Source: Traorella massiliensis (GTDB lineage: Bacteria; Bacillota_I; Bacilli_A; Erysipelotrichales; Erysipelotrichaceae). From it: a stretch of DNA of 64,000 nt. The stretch covers positions 38,455 through 102,454 of the forward strand of contig NZ_LT629967.1 of the NCBI RefSeq assembly GCF_900104665.1, in the 5' to 3' direction. Of this stretch, positions 53,486 to 62,529 are shown piece by piece. Position numbers and translations under genes: made by a program. A model generated the notes under the pieces. The model had not been told where the DNA came from and did no database searches. It was given only the letters and a program-made list of their open reading frames with translations. Numbering within the stretch: position 1 is the stretch's first letter; each line of letters begins with the position of its first letter.

Positions 53486-53701
53486 CTATTCATTTCTAAT
53501 TTTTTTAAATATCGATAAAAGAATTAAAACGATTCCAACGAATAGTACTCCTACACCAAGTCCCATTAAGATACCTGTAACAAAATCCTGAAAATGGGAA
53601 CCTGAATTATTTCTTGAAATAAAAATTAAGATAAGTCCTAATAGAAATAAAACGAATCCGTATATTATCTGTTTATTTTCTTCAAATAATTTTTTATTCA
53701 T
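53486..53701 (-). CDS. Small two-segment membrane protein
   Basis: A 71-residue protein with two membrane segments (about 11-29 and 42-62) and a charged C-terminus. ATG 53701 follows GAGGAGGATATC. It starts ten bases after the gene at 53712 and is probably co-transcribed with it. I do not recognise the family. Confidence 0.6.
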   Translation of the reverse strand: MNKKLFEENKQIIYGFVLFLLGLILIFISRNNSGSHFQDFVTGILMGLGVGVLFVGIVLILLSIFKKIRNE

Positions 53702-53711
53702 GATATCCTCC

Positions 53712-54287
53712 TCACATTTCTTCGATCCACATACGAATATCCGTAACCATTTCTGAATATGGTAAATACTCGATATCAGCTATGATATTATAACTGCCAT
53801 TCATCTCCTGTAATTCTTCATATAATTGTTTCCCTTGCTCATAAGTCTCATAAGATATTTCAAAATTCATTTCTTCACCCGATTGATCATATCCATAAAG
53901 CTGAATCGTTGGTGAATCAGCAAGATTACTGTAATAAAACTGAAGATGATCTAAACGAATCACTTGTGGATCATTTACATGTGAAAGATCCAGAAGCGGA
54001 CAAACGATTTCCCTATATCCTATAAATCCTCCTGATGCAAGTATAAGTATCGCCAAAAGGGATGTTGATGATATCACTGCACGATTATGAGCAATCATAA
54101 ATAAATATAGAGCTATAAAAATTAACAATAAACAAATGGATATCCAAAAAGGAATGGATAAATATCGAATCAGTATTTCTTCTTGAATAGAATCATTAGA
54201 AACAAAATGAGAAATAATCATAAGAATGAGACATCCTAATGATAAAATCCCTGTAATACGAATAAGAGACTGCCAATGTTTTATCAT
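53712..54287 (-). CDS. Membrane protein of unknown function
   Basis: A 191-residue protein with three membrane segments in the first 100 residues and an extracytoplasmic C-terminal half, rich in YY and acidic residues, ending SEMVTDIRMWIEEM. The start follows GAGGTGGTGAAAAT. It precedes the small membrane protein by ten bases. No known domain is visible. Confidence 0.6.
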   Translation of the reverse strand: MIKHWQSLIRITGILSLGCLILMIISHFVSNDSIQEEILIRYLSIPFWISICLLLIFIALYLFMIAHNRAVISSTSLLAILILASGGFIGYREIVCPLLDLSHVNDPQVIRLDHLQFYYSNLADSPTIQLYGYDQSGEEMNFEISYETYEQGKQLYEELQEMNGSYNIIADIEYLPYSEMVTDIRMWIEEM

Positions 54288-54513
54288 ATTTTCACCACCT
54301 CAAATCTGCTCTCAATATATATCTTCTTTATATGATGATTATAAATCTGATCAGTAAAACACAATTGCATAATTATGTTAAGTACAGGTAAAAATTAGAT
54401 ATAAAAAATGATATTTTGATCAATTACACAAACTTTACAGACTCTTCACTAAGCGATGATAATTTTTTAACTCAATCATCATATAATTAAAGCATTAATG
54501 AGGAAGTGATATA

Positions 54514-55041
54514 ATGAAAAGAATGATTCTTTATGGAAGTAAGTATGGGAGCAGCCGAAACTATGCAGAAAAACTTTCTGAGCAGACAAATATTCCCGCT
54601 TTTTCTTTTGAACAGGCACCTTCTTTTAAAAATATAGATACGTTTATATATATAGGAAGTTTATATGCAGGTGGTGTTTTAGGATTATCTAAGTTCATAC
54701 GTAAAATCAAAGATGACCAACATCTCATTCTTGTTACCGTAGGACTTGCCGATCCCACAATCGAAGAAAACTGTACAAATATAAAAAATAATTTAAGACA
54801 ATTGTTAGGTAATCAGCTTTTTGAACATTCTAAGATCTTTCACCTGAGAGGCGCCATCGACTATCAGCAGCTTTCATTCAAAGATCACACATTGATGAAA
54901 TTATTATACAAATCATTATCAAAAAAACCATTTGATACGCTGACTTCAGAAGATAAAGCTTTAGTTGAAACTTATAATAAAAGAGTAAATTTTATGGATT
55001 ATGATGCTTTGAAAGTGATCATTGAGGAACTACAGGCATGA
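54514..55041 (+). CDS. Flavodoxin-domain protein (HemG-like)
   Basis: A 175-residue protein that opens MILYGSKYGSSRNYAEKL, the FMN-phosphate loop of flavodoxins (T/S-x-x-G-x-x-x), then FIYIGSLYAGGVLGLSKFI and LVTVGLADP. The overall layout is like the protoporphyrinogen-oxidase HemG group and related menaquinone-linked flavodoxins. The start follows GAGGAAGTGATATA. It overlaps the next membrane gene by four bases. Confidence 0.8.
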   Translation: MKRMILYGSKYGSSRNYAEKLSEQTNIPAFSFEQAPSFKNIDTFIYIGSLYAGGVLGLSKFIRKIKDDQHLILVTVGLADPTIEENCTNIKNNLRQLLGNQLFEHSKIFHLRGAIDYQQLSFKDHTLMKLLYKSLSKKPFDTLTSEDKALVETYNKRVNFMDYDALKVIIEELQA

Positions 55042-55841
55042 AAACAAAGATTTTAAAAATTATTTTTATCTCGCTTGTTACAAATATCTTCCGTATCATT
55101 GCTCAACTATTCATTCCTACAGGAAAACAAATGATTCTATTACCTAGCCAATTTGTTCAAAACGGTTCCATACTTTTTATTTTCACAATTTACAGTTTAT
55201 TTGCTTATGCACTTATTGCTTCCATGTTTTTATTTATTTCTAAAAAAATGAATGGTAATAAGCTACTTCAAGGATTTCAATATGGATTATCTTGTTCTTT
55301 GATATGGATCGTTTATCTTTTAGAGCCTTTACCTCATGCAGCTTTTCTTGACTGCATTTACTATCTGATCGTGGATTCGCTTACCCTTATAATCATGGGG
55401 CTGCTATGCGGTTATTTATTAGGTGAAAATAAACCATTACCGGTACACCATTCCCATCATTCACTTATATCAATACTAACGATAACCAGCTGCTTTGTTT
55501 TAGCCCGTTATGTCTTATATTTATTCTTTGGCATTTATTCTTCTTTTGATACATATCCGCTGAGTACTTTGTGGTGGTGCATCATCAGTGGTTGTGTCGT
55601 AAGCTGTGTTATCATGGGATTCAATGATTACCTTGATGAAAGAAATATAGTTAAGCGTTCTATTTTATTAGGCTGTTTCTTATTTGGAATGAATTTAACA
55701 CTTTTTAACTTTTTTATGCCTTTGGTATATCTGACCAATCTTGCTGATCTGGCGCTAAGGACCATTAGTGATATTTTCGCTGTAACCATTGGCTGTTTCT
55801 TTTCTCAAAAAGTAACATTATTAGCCATTCAGAAAGGATAG
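55038..55841 (+). CDS. Polytopic membrane protein of unknown function
   Basis: A 267-residue protein with about seven membrane segments. It starts within the flavodoxin stop codon (ATGA overlap) and ends four bases before the next gene, so the three form an operon. No recognisable domain; the pairing with a flavodoxin suggests a membrane partner in electron transfer, which is only inferred. Confidence 0.7.
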   Translation: MKTKILKIIFISLVTNIFRIIAQLFIPTGKQMILLPSQFVQNGSILFIFTIYSLFAYALIASMFLFISKKMNGNKLLQGFQYGLSCSLIWIVYLLEPLPHAAFLDCIYYLIVDSLTLIIMGLLCGYLLGENKPLPVHHSHHSLISILTITSCFVLARYVLYLFFGIYSSFDTYPLSTLWWCIISGCVVSCVIMGFNDYLDERNIVKRSILLGCFLFGMNLTLFNFFMPLVYLTNLADLALRTISDIFAVTIGCFFSQKVTLLAIQKG

Positions 55842-55845
55842 AAGG

Positions 55846-56991
55846 ATGAATCGTTTTAAAAACTGGTTGATCAAAGTAATCATATACTACATAGTTTTCA
55901 TTGTTATCGGTTATTTCATGTCTTTATTGCCCCAATCATCACAACCGATCTACTATAATCTGCGTATGTTTTTTATGGTGCTTGGTCCCCTCTATTTAAT
56001 GCTTATCATTCAAATCATCAAAACCTTTCGAAAGCAGGATGAACATACTGTCGAAAAAGGTAGTCATCTTCTTTTAACGGCCATCTCATTTTTATTCATG
56101 GGCCGTCTTTTAGATTTTCAAAAACCTTATGACCTTGTTGAAGCGAACTTAGTAAACAAAGGTTTGCGTCATATGAGTCATAGTGAAGTACGTTCTTTAA
56201 AAATCAGACATTTTTTGAATATCTTTATGCCTGTTTGTTTCTATTTTCTGATTTTAGAAATACTAACACTTTTTAGCTGTATCGTAACATTTGCCCCTCT
56301 TTCTGATTCTATCAGCAATGGCTTCATTTTTGCGATTACATTGACACTGCTCATGCTGATCATCCTTCCTTTGATCCTTTTATTTATTTCCAAATATCAT
56401 ACAGATCAAAGCCTTCATAAAAAGAAACTGGTTCAAGATAAAGAAATGGCTATTGATTCAGATTATTTAGTTATTGAAAGTGATCCTGTCTGTCGTCAAC
56501 AATTTTTACGTTTACCTAAAGTCTTATTTTTGTTTGTATGTCCGGCAATACTCCTTTTTTCATTCATTGTATTATTTTTGACAAAAAATCATTTGTATTC
56601 AGGAATAATCGTAGTTCTTCGGACGATCTTCTTAGCTCTTGCACTTTTTAGCTTATTAGCTTTTTTACCATTGCTGATTTACTGGTTGAATTGCAGTGGC
56701 ACTTCAAAGGTACAGCGGATTTATATTCATGAGAATCAATTTATCTATGCCGGCTATAGTGGCAGCATGGAAGAGCGCAGTGAATTTTCCTTTATATTAA
56801 CTCATCTTGATTCACTGATCATAAAAAGACGAGCCTTATGGATCAAAGGTACTTTTATAAAAAAAACTTGTGATGCTTATGGTACTCATCAAAAAAAGAT
56901 CGCTCATAAAAGATTATGGATTCCTCGGACTTTTTCTTTAAAACAGGAGAAAACGCTCATCTCTTTTCTTAAAAAAATGCAAGATGAATAA
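55846..56991 (+). CDS. Polytopic membrane protein of unknown function
   Basis: A 381-residue protein with six or so membrane segments and a soluble C-terminal part (RIYIHENQFIYAGYSGSMEERSEF) after the last segment. It follows the previous membrane gene with a four-base gap and AAAGGATAGAAGG as ribosome binding site. I do not recognise the family. Confidence 0.7.
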   Translation: MNRFKNWLIKVIIYYIVFIVIGYFMSLLPQSSQPIYYNLRMFFMVLGPLYLMLIIQIIKTFRKQDEHTVEKGSHLLLTAISFLFMGRLLDFQKPYDLVEANLVNKGLRHMSHSEVRSLKIRHFLNIFMPVCFYFLILEILTLFSCIVTFAPLSDSISNGFIFAITLTLLMLIILPLILLFISKYHTDQSLHKKKLVQDKEMAIDSDYLVIESDPVCRQQFLRLPKVLFLFVCPAILLFSFIVLFLTKNHLYSGIIVVLRTIFLALALFSLLAFLPLLIYWLNCSGTSKVQRIYIHENQFIYAGYSGSMEERSEFSFILTHLDSLIIKRRALWIKGTFIKKTCDAYGTHQKKIAHKRLWIPRTFSLKQEKTLISFLKKMQDE

Positions 56992-57010
56992 CATCCTGCA
57001 TAATTTTTTT
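56971..57010. terminator. Bidirectional terminator
   Basis: ATGCAAGATG (56977-56986) pairs with CATCCTGCAT (56992-57001), one G-T or mismatch pair, with an A-run before and a T-run after, between convergent genes. Confidence 0.75.
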
Positions 57011-57013
57011 AGA

Positions 57014-57775
57014 TTATCTTGCTAAATATCCGCCATCAACCGGAAAAATAGCTCCTCCTATATAATCGCTGGCATGAGATGCTAAAAAGATTGCTGTTCC
57101 TTTCATATCATTGCCATTTCCCCAACGTTTAGCTGGTATTCTTTCTGTAATAGTCGCATAGCGAGGATTTGCCGGATCAAGAAGTGCTTTATTCATTTCC
57201 GTTTCCATATATCCCGGTGCAATCGCATTAACGTTAATACCTTTGGCCATCCAGTCATTGGTAAGTTCTTTGGTCAATTGAGCAATACCGCCCTTTGATG
57301 CTGCATAAGCGGGTATCGTTTGTCCCCCAAAAAAGGAATTCATAGAAGCAATCAGAATGATTTTGCCATAACCTTTTGGAAGCATCACTTTAGCGGCTAA
57401 CTGACAGAGAATAAATACTGATGTGAGATTAACAGAAAGAACATCATCCCATTCTTCTATAGGAAATTCTTCAGCACTGTGTCGTCTTTGAATTCCATGT
57501 GAAGTTAATAGAATATCCAAGTCACCACCTAATTTATCTAGACATTCCTGGAAGACACGGTAAATTTCTTCCCTTTTTCCTAAATCGCCTTTTACACCGT
57601 GACATTTATATCCACGATTACAAAAATCCTGTGCAACTTCATATACCTTATCACTGGTACCGACGATGGCTACTTCACAGCCTGCTTCCAGATAACCTTC
57701 TGCCATACCATAACCAAGTCCTCTGGTTCCTCCTGTCACAATTGCTTTTTTTCCTTTAATATCAAATAAATTCAT
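57014..57775 (-). CDS. KduD-like short-chain dehydrogenase
   Basis: A 253-residue NAD(P)-dependent dehydrogenase starting MNLFDIKGKKAIVTGGTRGLGYG at ATG 57775, behind AGGGGTGAAAAA. It has the cofactor loop TGGTRGLGYG, catalytic ASMNSF serine and YAASKGG (Tyr, Lys). The C-terminus AKRWGNGNDMKGTAIFLAS... VDGGYL resembles 2-dehydro-3-deoxy-D-gluconate 5-dehydrogenase and gluconate 5-dehydrogenase. It is two genes downstream of a GntR regulator and directly after the dehydratase, so it probably acts in sugar-acid breakdown. Confidence 0.85.
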   Translation of the reverse strand: MNLFDIKGKKAIVTGGTRGLGYGMAEGYLEAGCEVAIVGTSDKVYEVAQDFCNRGYKCHGVKGDLGKREEIYRVFQECLDKLGGDLDILLTSHGIQRRHSAEEFPIEEWDDVLSVNLTSVFILCQLAAKVMLPKGYGKIILIASMNSFFGGQTIPAYAASKGGIAQLTKELTNDWMAKGINVNAIAPGYMETEMNKALLDPANPRYATITERIPAKRWGNGNDMKGTAIFLASHASDYIGGAIFPVDGGYLAR

Positions 57776-57786
57776 TTTTTTCACCC

Positions 57787-59508
57787 CTATTTCATATAAC
57801 CGCCCTTCATCGGAGAGACAGCTCTTTCGGAAAATAATTTCAACACGCCACTTTCATATTTTGATGGTCGTGGTACGTAGTTTTTTCTTCTTTTTTCTAA
57901 TTCAGCTTCCACTTCTTCCATAGGAAGTCTTTTTCCATGAATACCCACGATTTGCAGAAGTCTTTTTGGAATATTGATTTCAATCAGATCACCTTCTTCA
58001 ACTAAAGCAATGGGTCCGCCTTGAGCCGCTTCTGGTGATACATGTCCAATTGCCGGACCTTTAGAAGCACCTGAAAAACGTCCATCTGTAATTAGGGCGA
58101 TGGAAGCACCTAATTCAGGATCGCTCGCAATAGCTTCTGTTGTATAAAACATTTCAGGCATACCGCTTCCCTTCGGTCCTTCATAACGAATCAATACCGC
58201 ATCTTTTGGCTTGATCTGATGTGTCAGCACAGCATGGATTGCATCCTCTTCACAGTCAAAAGGGCGAGCCGTCAATACTGCCTCAAACATCTCTTTAGGT
58301 ACGACCGTATGTTTGACAACCGCTCCTTCCGGCGCTAAATTCCCCTTTAAAATGGCAATGCTGCCATCACTGCCAAAAGCATGATCAAAGCTGCGAATTA
58401 CATCTTCACGAGTAAGATTTACCTTTTTCAAATATTCATCACACTTGTCATAGAACCCGTTCTTTTTCAAATCTTCAAGATTTTCACCTAACGTCTTACC
58501 CGTAACGGTCATGACATCTAGATGAAGCATGCTTTTGATTTCTTCCATAATTCGTGGAACTCCACCTGCATAATAAAAATACTGTGCCGGCCAGCGGCCC
58601 GCAGGACGAATATCTAAGAGATAATGGGCGCCACGATGAAGTCTGTCAAATGTATCACTATCAATATGGATGCCAAATTCCTTCGCAATTGCCGGTAAAT
58701 GAAGCAATGAATTGGTAGAACCAGAAATAGCTGCATGAACCATGATGGCATTTTCAAAAGATTCAAGAGTAACAATATCTTTGGGCTTTAAATTATGTTC
58801 TGCAAGCCATACTGCCTGTTCTCCAGCCTTTTCAGCCATGTCACGCAGATCCTGACTTGTTGCGGGCATTAAAGCACTTCCCGGAAGCATCAATCCTAAT
58901 GCTTCTGCCATGATCTGCATCGTTGAGGCAGTTCCCATAAACGAACATGCGCCACAGGATGGGCAAGCATGATGTTTATAATAATCGAGTTTTTCCTTAG
59001 TGATTTCACCACGTTCATACATCGCACTATATTTACCTATCTGTTCCAATGTCAAAAGATCCGGTCCAGCATCCATAACACCCCCGGTAATCATAATTGA
59101 AGGTATGTTGACACGTGCCAATCCCATTAAGTGTGCTGGCATTCCCTTATCACAGCTGGCGATAAAAACACCGCCATCAAAAGGGGTTGCATTTGCATGG
59201 ATTTCAATCATATTGGCAATCATATCTCTAGATGCAAGTGAATAATTGATTCCATCATGCCCTTGTGATTCACCATCACAAATATCCGTAGTAAAATATC
59301 GAGCGCCATGTCCTCCTGCTTTTTTAATTCCTTCCCGAGCTTTTTCTACTAATTCTAATAGGTGGACACTTCCTGGATGACTATCTCCAAAAGTACTTTC
59401 TACGATAATTTGTACTTTGCTAAGATCTTCAAGCTGCCATCCGCTTCCTAATCGCAATGGATCCAGCTCTGGTGCTATTTCACGTAATTTCTGACTTTCT
59501 AGCTTCAT
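57787..59508 (-). CDS. IlvD/Edd-family dehydratase, probable sugar-acid dehydratase
   Basis: A 573-residue iron-sulfur dehydratase. The cluster ligands are in SCDKGMPAHLMGLARV and CPSCGACSFMGTASTMQ, with GRFSGASKGPAIGHVSPEAA near the C-terminus. The family includes dihydroxyacid dehydratase and the sugar-acid dehydratases; neighbours (GntR regulator, KduD-like SDR) favour a sugar acid rather than branched-chain amino acid synthesis. The start is ATG 59508, behind AAAAGGAGCAAATC; an upstream in-frame start lacks a site. Confidence 0.85.
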   Translation of the reverse strand: MKLESQKLREIAPELDPLRLGSGWQLEDLSKVQIIVESTFGDSHPGSVHLLELVEKAREGIKKAGGHGARYFTTDICDGESQGHDGINYSLASRDMIANMIEIHANATPFDGGVFIASCDKGMPAHLMGLARVNIPSIMITGGVMDAGPDLLTLEQIGKYSAMYERGEITKEKLDYYKHHACPSCGACSFMGTASTMQIMAEALGLMLPGSALMPATSQDLRDMAEKAGEQAVWLAEHNLKPKDIVTLESFENAIMVHAAISGSTNSLLHLPAIAKEFGIHIDSDTFDRLHRGAHYLLDIRPAGRWPAQYFYYAGGVPRIMEEIKSMLHLDVMTVTGKTLGENLEDLKKNGFYDKCDEYLKKVNLTREDVIRSFDHAFGSDGSIAILKGNLAPEGAVVKHTVVPKEMFEAVLTARPFDCEEDAIHAVLTHQIKPKDAVLIRYEGPKGSGMPEMFYTTEAIASDPELGASIALITDGRFSGASKGPAIGHVSPEAAQGGPIALVEEGDLIEINIPKRLLQIVGIHGKRLPMEEVEAELEKRRKNYVPRPSKYESGVLKLFSERAVSPMKGGYMK

Positions 59509-59580
59509 GATTTGCTCCTTTTCTTCATCATTATCTATGACATAAGACATCATACGTCTAATTCAATCATACGCCCCTTT

Positions 59581-60300
59581 TTATTTCCCGTCAACCTCCT
59601 TTTCATACAAATCAGCAATCTCATCCATCTTCTTTTTATTAAATTCAAGATGCTTTTCCATCGCCTTTTTTGCACCTTTAGAATCGTGACTAGCAATTGC
59701 ATTCACCAACAACTGATGCGTTTCGATCGTTTCTTTCATCAAACTTTTATTTGTGATATGAATAAATACCGAAATCCCCGATTGAAGTACTGGAATGATA
59801 TTTGAAACAACACTATTTTTGCTAAGCTGTGAAATCAATGTATGAAATTCAATGTCCTTTTCCAAATAATCCTCTTTTTTCTCAATTAAATCTTTAATTT
59901 CATCCGCAACCTTTTGTAATGAAACAATTTCATCCTCACTGGCTCTTTCAGCTGCTAAGGCAGCCATATTGGGTTCAATCATCATACGAAGTTCATAAAG
60001 ATCTTGTGCCAGTTTCTTTTTATCTGAAATAAAGGTAAATCCTAACGGATCTTCCATCTTCCCTGGATTGGTACATACATAAGTACCACAGCCTCTTCTA
60101 ATTTCTAGAATATGCCGGGAAACAAGTATTTTTACTGCTTCTCTGATCGTACCCCGTCCTACATGAAATTGTTTAGCCATTTCAAACTCATTAGGAAGCT
60201 GATCTCCTTCCCTCAATTCATTCTCCATAATAAGCTTGATAATTTGTTCAGCGGCCCTTTCTGGAAGCAACTTTTTTTCATTTTGTAATGACTCCAGCAT
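59581..60300 (-). CDS. GntR/FadR-family regulator (FCD domain)
   Basis: A 239-residue regulator with an N-terminal winged helix (LREGDQLPNEFEMAKQFHVGRGTIREAVKIL) and a C-terminal FCD ligand domain with the metal-binding histidines in FHTLI and ETHQLLVNAI. It is the first gene of the operon with the dehydratase and the SDR and probably senses a sugar acid. ATG 60300 follows AAGGAGGTGCATT. Confidence 0.9.
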   Translation of the reverse strand: MLESLQNEKKLLPERAAEQIIKLIMENELREGDQLPNEFEMAKQFHVGRGTIREAVKILVSRHILEIRRGCGTYVCTNPGKMEDPLGFTFISDKKKLAQDLYELRMMIEPNMAALAAERASEDEIVSLQKVADEIKDLIEKKEDYLEKDIEFHTLISQLSKNSVVSNIIPVLQSGISVFIHITNKSLMKETIETHQLLVNAIASHDSKGAKKAMEKHLEFNKKKMDEIADLYEKEVDGK

Positions 60301-60342
60301 AATGCACCTCCTTACACTATTATAAGCATATTTTATATGATA

Positions 60343-60376
60343 CGCAAAAAAAAGAACAAGTTACTTTTCCTTGTTC
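60343..60376 (-). terminator. Terminator overlapping the wecA/tagO stop
   Basis: On the minus strand AGAACAAG (60376-60369) pairs with CTTGTTCT (60359-60352) and is followed by TTTTTTTGCG. The stop codon lies in the loop. Confidence 0.8.
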
Positions 60377-61425
60377 TCCTTTTTCATTTTCAAAAAATTT
60401 ACGATGCTTGTCATTGGATGAAACCATGAAGCAATCATCTGTGTTTTTTCAAGAAATATCTCACAAATGATCAATTCAATAAATAATAATAACAATCCTA
60501 ACTCATTGTTTAAAATATAAATATAAGCCACAATTCCTGAGCATATCGTTACTGCATATAGAATCAGGACAGTATTTTTGTGACCAAATTTTCTCATCAA
60601 TACATGATGGAGATGATTCTTATCAGCTTCATCGATTTTCTTGCCACTCAGTTTTCGACGAATGATGGCACTTAATGTATCTACAATTGGTACCCCACAC
60701 ATTAAAATCGGCAATCCTAATGTAATAAACGTCGAAGACTTGAATCCAATTAGTGAGATCGTTGCAATCATAAATCCTAAAAAGAGTGCTCCGCAGTCTC
60801 CCAAAAATACTTTAGCCGGATAAAAATTGAAAATCAAGAAAGCCGCCAATGCTCCTACAAGAATCAATGATATATGCATGATATCCGGCCGGTTATCAAT
60901 AACGCTTAGCGATGCAACCACTACTAAAATAATCAAAGAAATCCCATCTGCTAAACCATCTAACCCATCAATTAAATTAACTGCATTCGTAATTCCTGTA
61001 AGCCAGAAAAATGTAATGATCGTTGATATAAACCCCATATCAATGACAATTCCAAGCGGAAGAAAAATCTTATCCAATGTGATATTTCCATAAAAGATAA
61101 CGATCAAAGAAGCCACGACCTGAAAAGCAAATTTCTTTTTTGGAGATAGATCCACCAGATCATCAATCAATCCGCCAAAAAACATGATACTAGCTCCAAG
61201 AAGCATTCCTCGTATCTGCGTATCTGATTTCATGAAACAAGTCATTGAAATCATAAAAGCTACATATATCGCAACTCCGCCAATTCTGGCAATATTCTTT
61301 TTAGTATGAATCGTTCTTTCATTAATTTTTGCATAAGCATCGATATACTTTGCAATCCACATGACAACAGGCGTCGCAACCAAAGTGATCACAAATGGTA
61401 AAAGCAGATATTTCAGCCATTCCAT
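60361..61425 (-). CDS. WecA/TagO-type undecaprenyl-phosphate sugar-1-phosphate transferase
   Basis: A 354-residue membrane enzyme with about eleven membrane segments. The cytoplasmic catalytic motifs are GGLIDDLVDL, NAVNLIDGLDGLADG, FNFYPAKVFLGDCGAL and HLHHVL. It links UDP-GlcNAc to undecaprenyl phosphate as the first step of teichoic acid or surface polysaccharide synthesis. The context next to mreB is common in Firmicutes. The 12-base gap to mreB suggests co-transcription. Confidence 0.9.
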   Translation of the reverse strand: MEWLKYLLLPFVITLVATPVVMWIAKYIDAYAKINERTIHTKKNIARIGGVAIYVAFMISMTCFMKSDTQIRGMLLGASIMFFGGLIDDLVDLSPKKKFAFQVVASLIVIFYGNITLDKIFLPLGIVIDMGFISTIITFFWLTGITNAVNLIDGLDGLADGISLIILVVVASLSVIDNRPDIMHISLILVGALAAFLIFNFYPAKVFLGDCGALFLGFMIATISLIGFKSSTFITLGLPILMCGVPIVDTLSAIIRRKLSGKKIDEADKNHLHHVLMRKFGHKNTVLILYAVTICSGIVAYIYILNNELGLLLLFIELIICEIFLEKTQMIASWFHPMTSIVNFLKMKKENKEK

Positions 61426-61437
61426 AATAATCTCTGA

Positions 61438-62430
61438 TTAACCGACGATATGTAAGTTTTCTAACAGAATGCCTGTTCCTTCAGCAACGCATTTTAAAGC
61501 ATTTTCAGCAACATAAACCGGGATATGCAATTCATTTCTTAAAAGTTCATCGATACCATTGAGCAATGCTCCACCACCTGTCAATACGATACCACGTGTA
61601 ACGATATCACTTGCTAATTCTGGCGGTGTCTTTTCAAGCACTGTACGACATGCGCTCACAACGCTCTGCAACGAATCTCTCATGGCTAATTCAAGTTCTT
61701 CAGAAGTCATCAAGATAGATGTTGGCAGACCTGTTACAAGGTCACGGCCACTCACTTCCATCGTTTCTGTCTTAAAGCCTTTCCATGCTGTTCCAATATT
61801 CTTCTTCAATTCTTCAGCTGTACGATCACCAATCAACAGTTTCTTTTCATCTTTAACATATTTGATGATATCACGATCCAGTGTGTCACCAGCAATCTTT
61901 AAAGATGTACTTGTGACAATTTCACCAAGAGAAAGGACTGCAACATCTGTCGTACCGCCACCGATATCAAGTACCATGTTACCGCTTGGCTTAGAAATAT
62001 CTAAACCTGCACCAACAGCTGCCACCTTTGGCTCCTCTTCAATATAAACTTTTTTTGCACCTGCACGATAAGCACAGTCACGAATCGCATTTCTTTCAAC
62101 ACTTGTAATATTGCTTGGACAGCAAATTAAAATTGTTGGGCGCTGGAACATACCTTTTAACTGTAACTTTTTCAAAAAGAAGTTCAACATGATTTCTGTT
62201 ACTTCAAAATCTGCAATAACACCATCTTTTAAAGGACGAATCGCTAAAACTCTGCCTGGTGTTCTGCCAAGCATGTCTTTTGCTTCCTGTCCAGCCGCTA
62301 AACATTTCTTTGTATCCGCATCAATTGCTACCACGCTTGGTTCATCAATAACAATTCCTTGTCCTTTGACATATATCAGCAGGTTAGCAGTACCTAAATC
62401 GATTCCAATTTCTTTTGTAAATAAACCCAT
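61438..62430 (-). CDS. mreB: Rod-shape-determining protein MreB/Mbl
   Basis: A 330-residue actin-like protein with phosphate-binding IGIDLGTANLLIYVKGQG (near residue 8), DIGGGTTDVAVLSLG (near 165) and LTGGGALLNGIDELL (near 288). It polymerises along the membrane to guide wall synthesis. Which paralogue (MreB, Mbl, MreBH) cannot be told, but position downstream of spoIID and spoIIQ matches mbl of Bacillus. ATG 62430 follows TAGGAGGATTCGT. Confidence 0.93.
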   Translation of the reverse strand: MGLFTKEIGIDLGTANLLIYVKGQGIVIDEPSVVAIDADTKKCLAAGQEAKDMLGRTPGRVLAIRPLKDGVIADFEVTEIMLNFFLKKLQLKGMFQRPTILICCPSNITSVERNAIRDCAYRAGAKKVYIEEEPKVAAVGAGLDISKPSGNMVLDIGGGTTDVAVLSLGEIVTSTSLKIAGDTLDRDIIKYVKDEKKLLIGDRTAEELKKNIGTAWKGFKTETMEVSGRDLVTGLPTSILMTSEELELAMRDSLQSVVSACRTVLEKTPPELASDIVTRGIVLTGGGALLNGIDELLRNELHIPVYVAENALKCVAEGTGILLENLHIVG

Positions 62431-62501
62431 ACGAATCCTCCTAAACTTACGCAGTTACATTATATCACATTTGAGTAAAAGGGAAAGGCAAATATTTTAA
62501 A

Positions 62502-62529
62502 AATAGTACCTCTTCAAAGAAGTACTATT
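62502..62529. terminator. Terminator between spoIIQ-like gene and mreB
   Basis: AATAGTAC (62502-62509) pairs with GTACTATT (62522-62529) around a partly paired loop, with a T-run on the minus strand. Confidence 0.75.

Noticed and set aside
62111-62500. Plus-strand frame opposite mreB as a gene
   Set aside because: It is a shadow of the mreB coding sequence with no ribosome binding site or known protein likeness.
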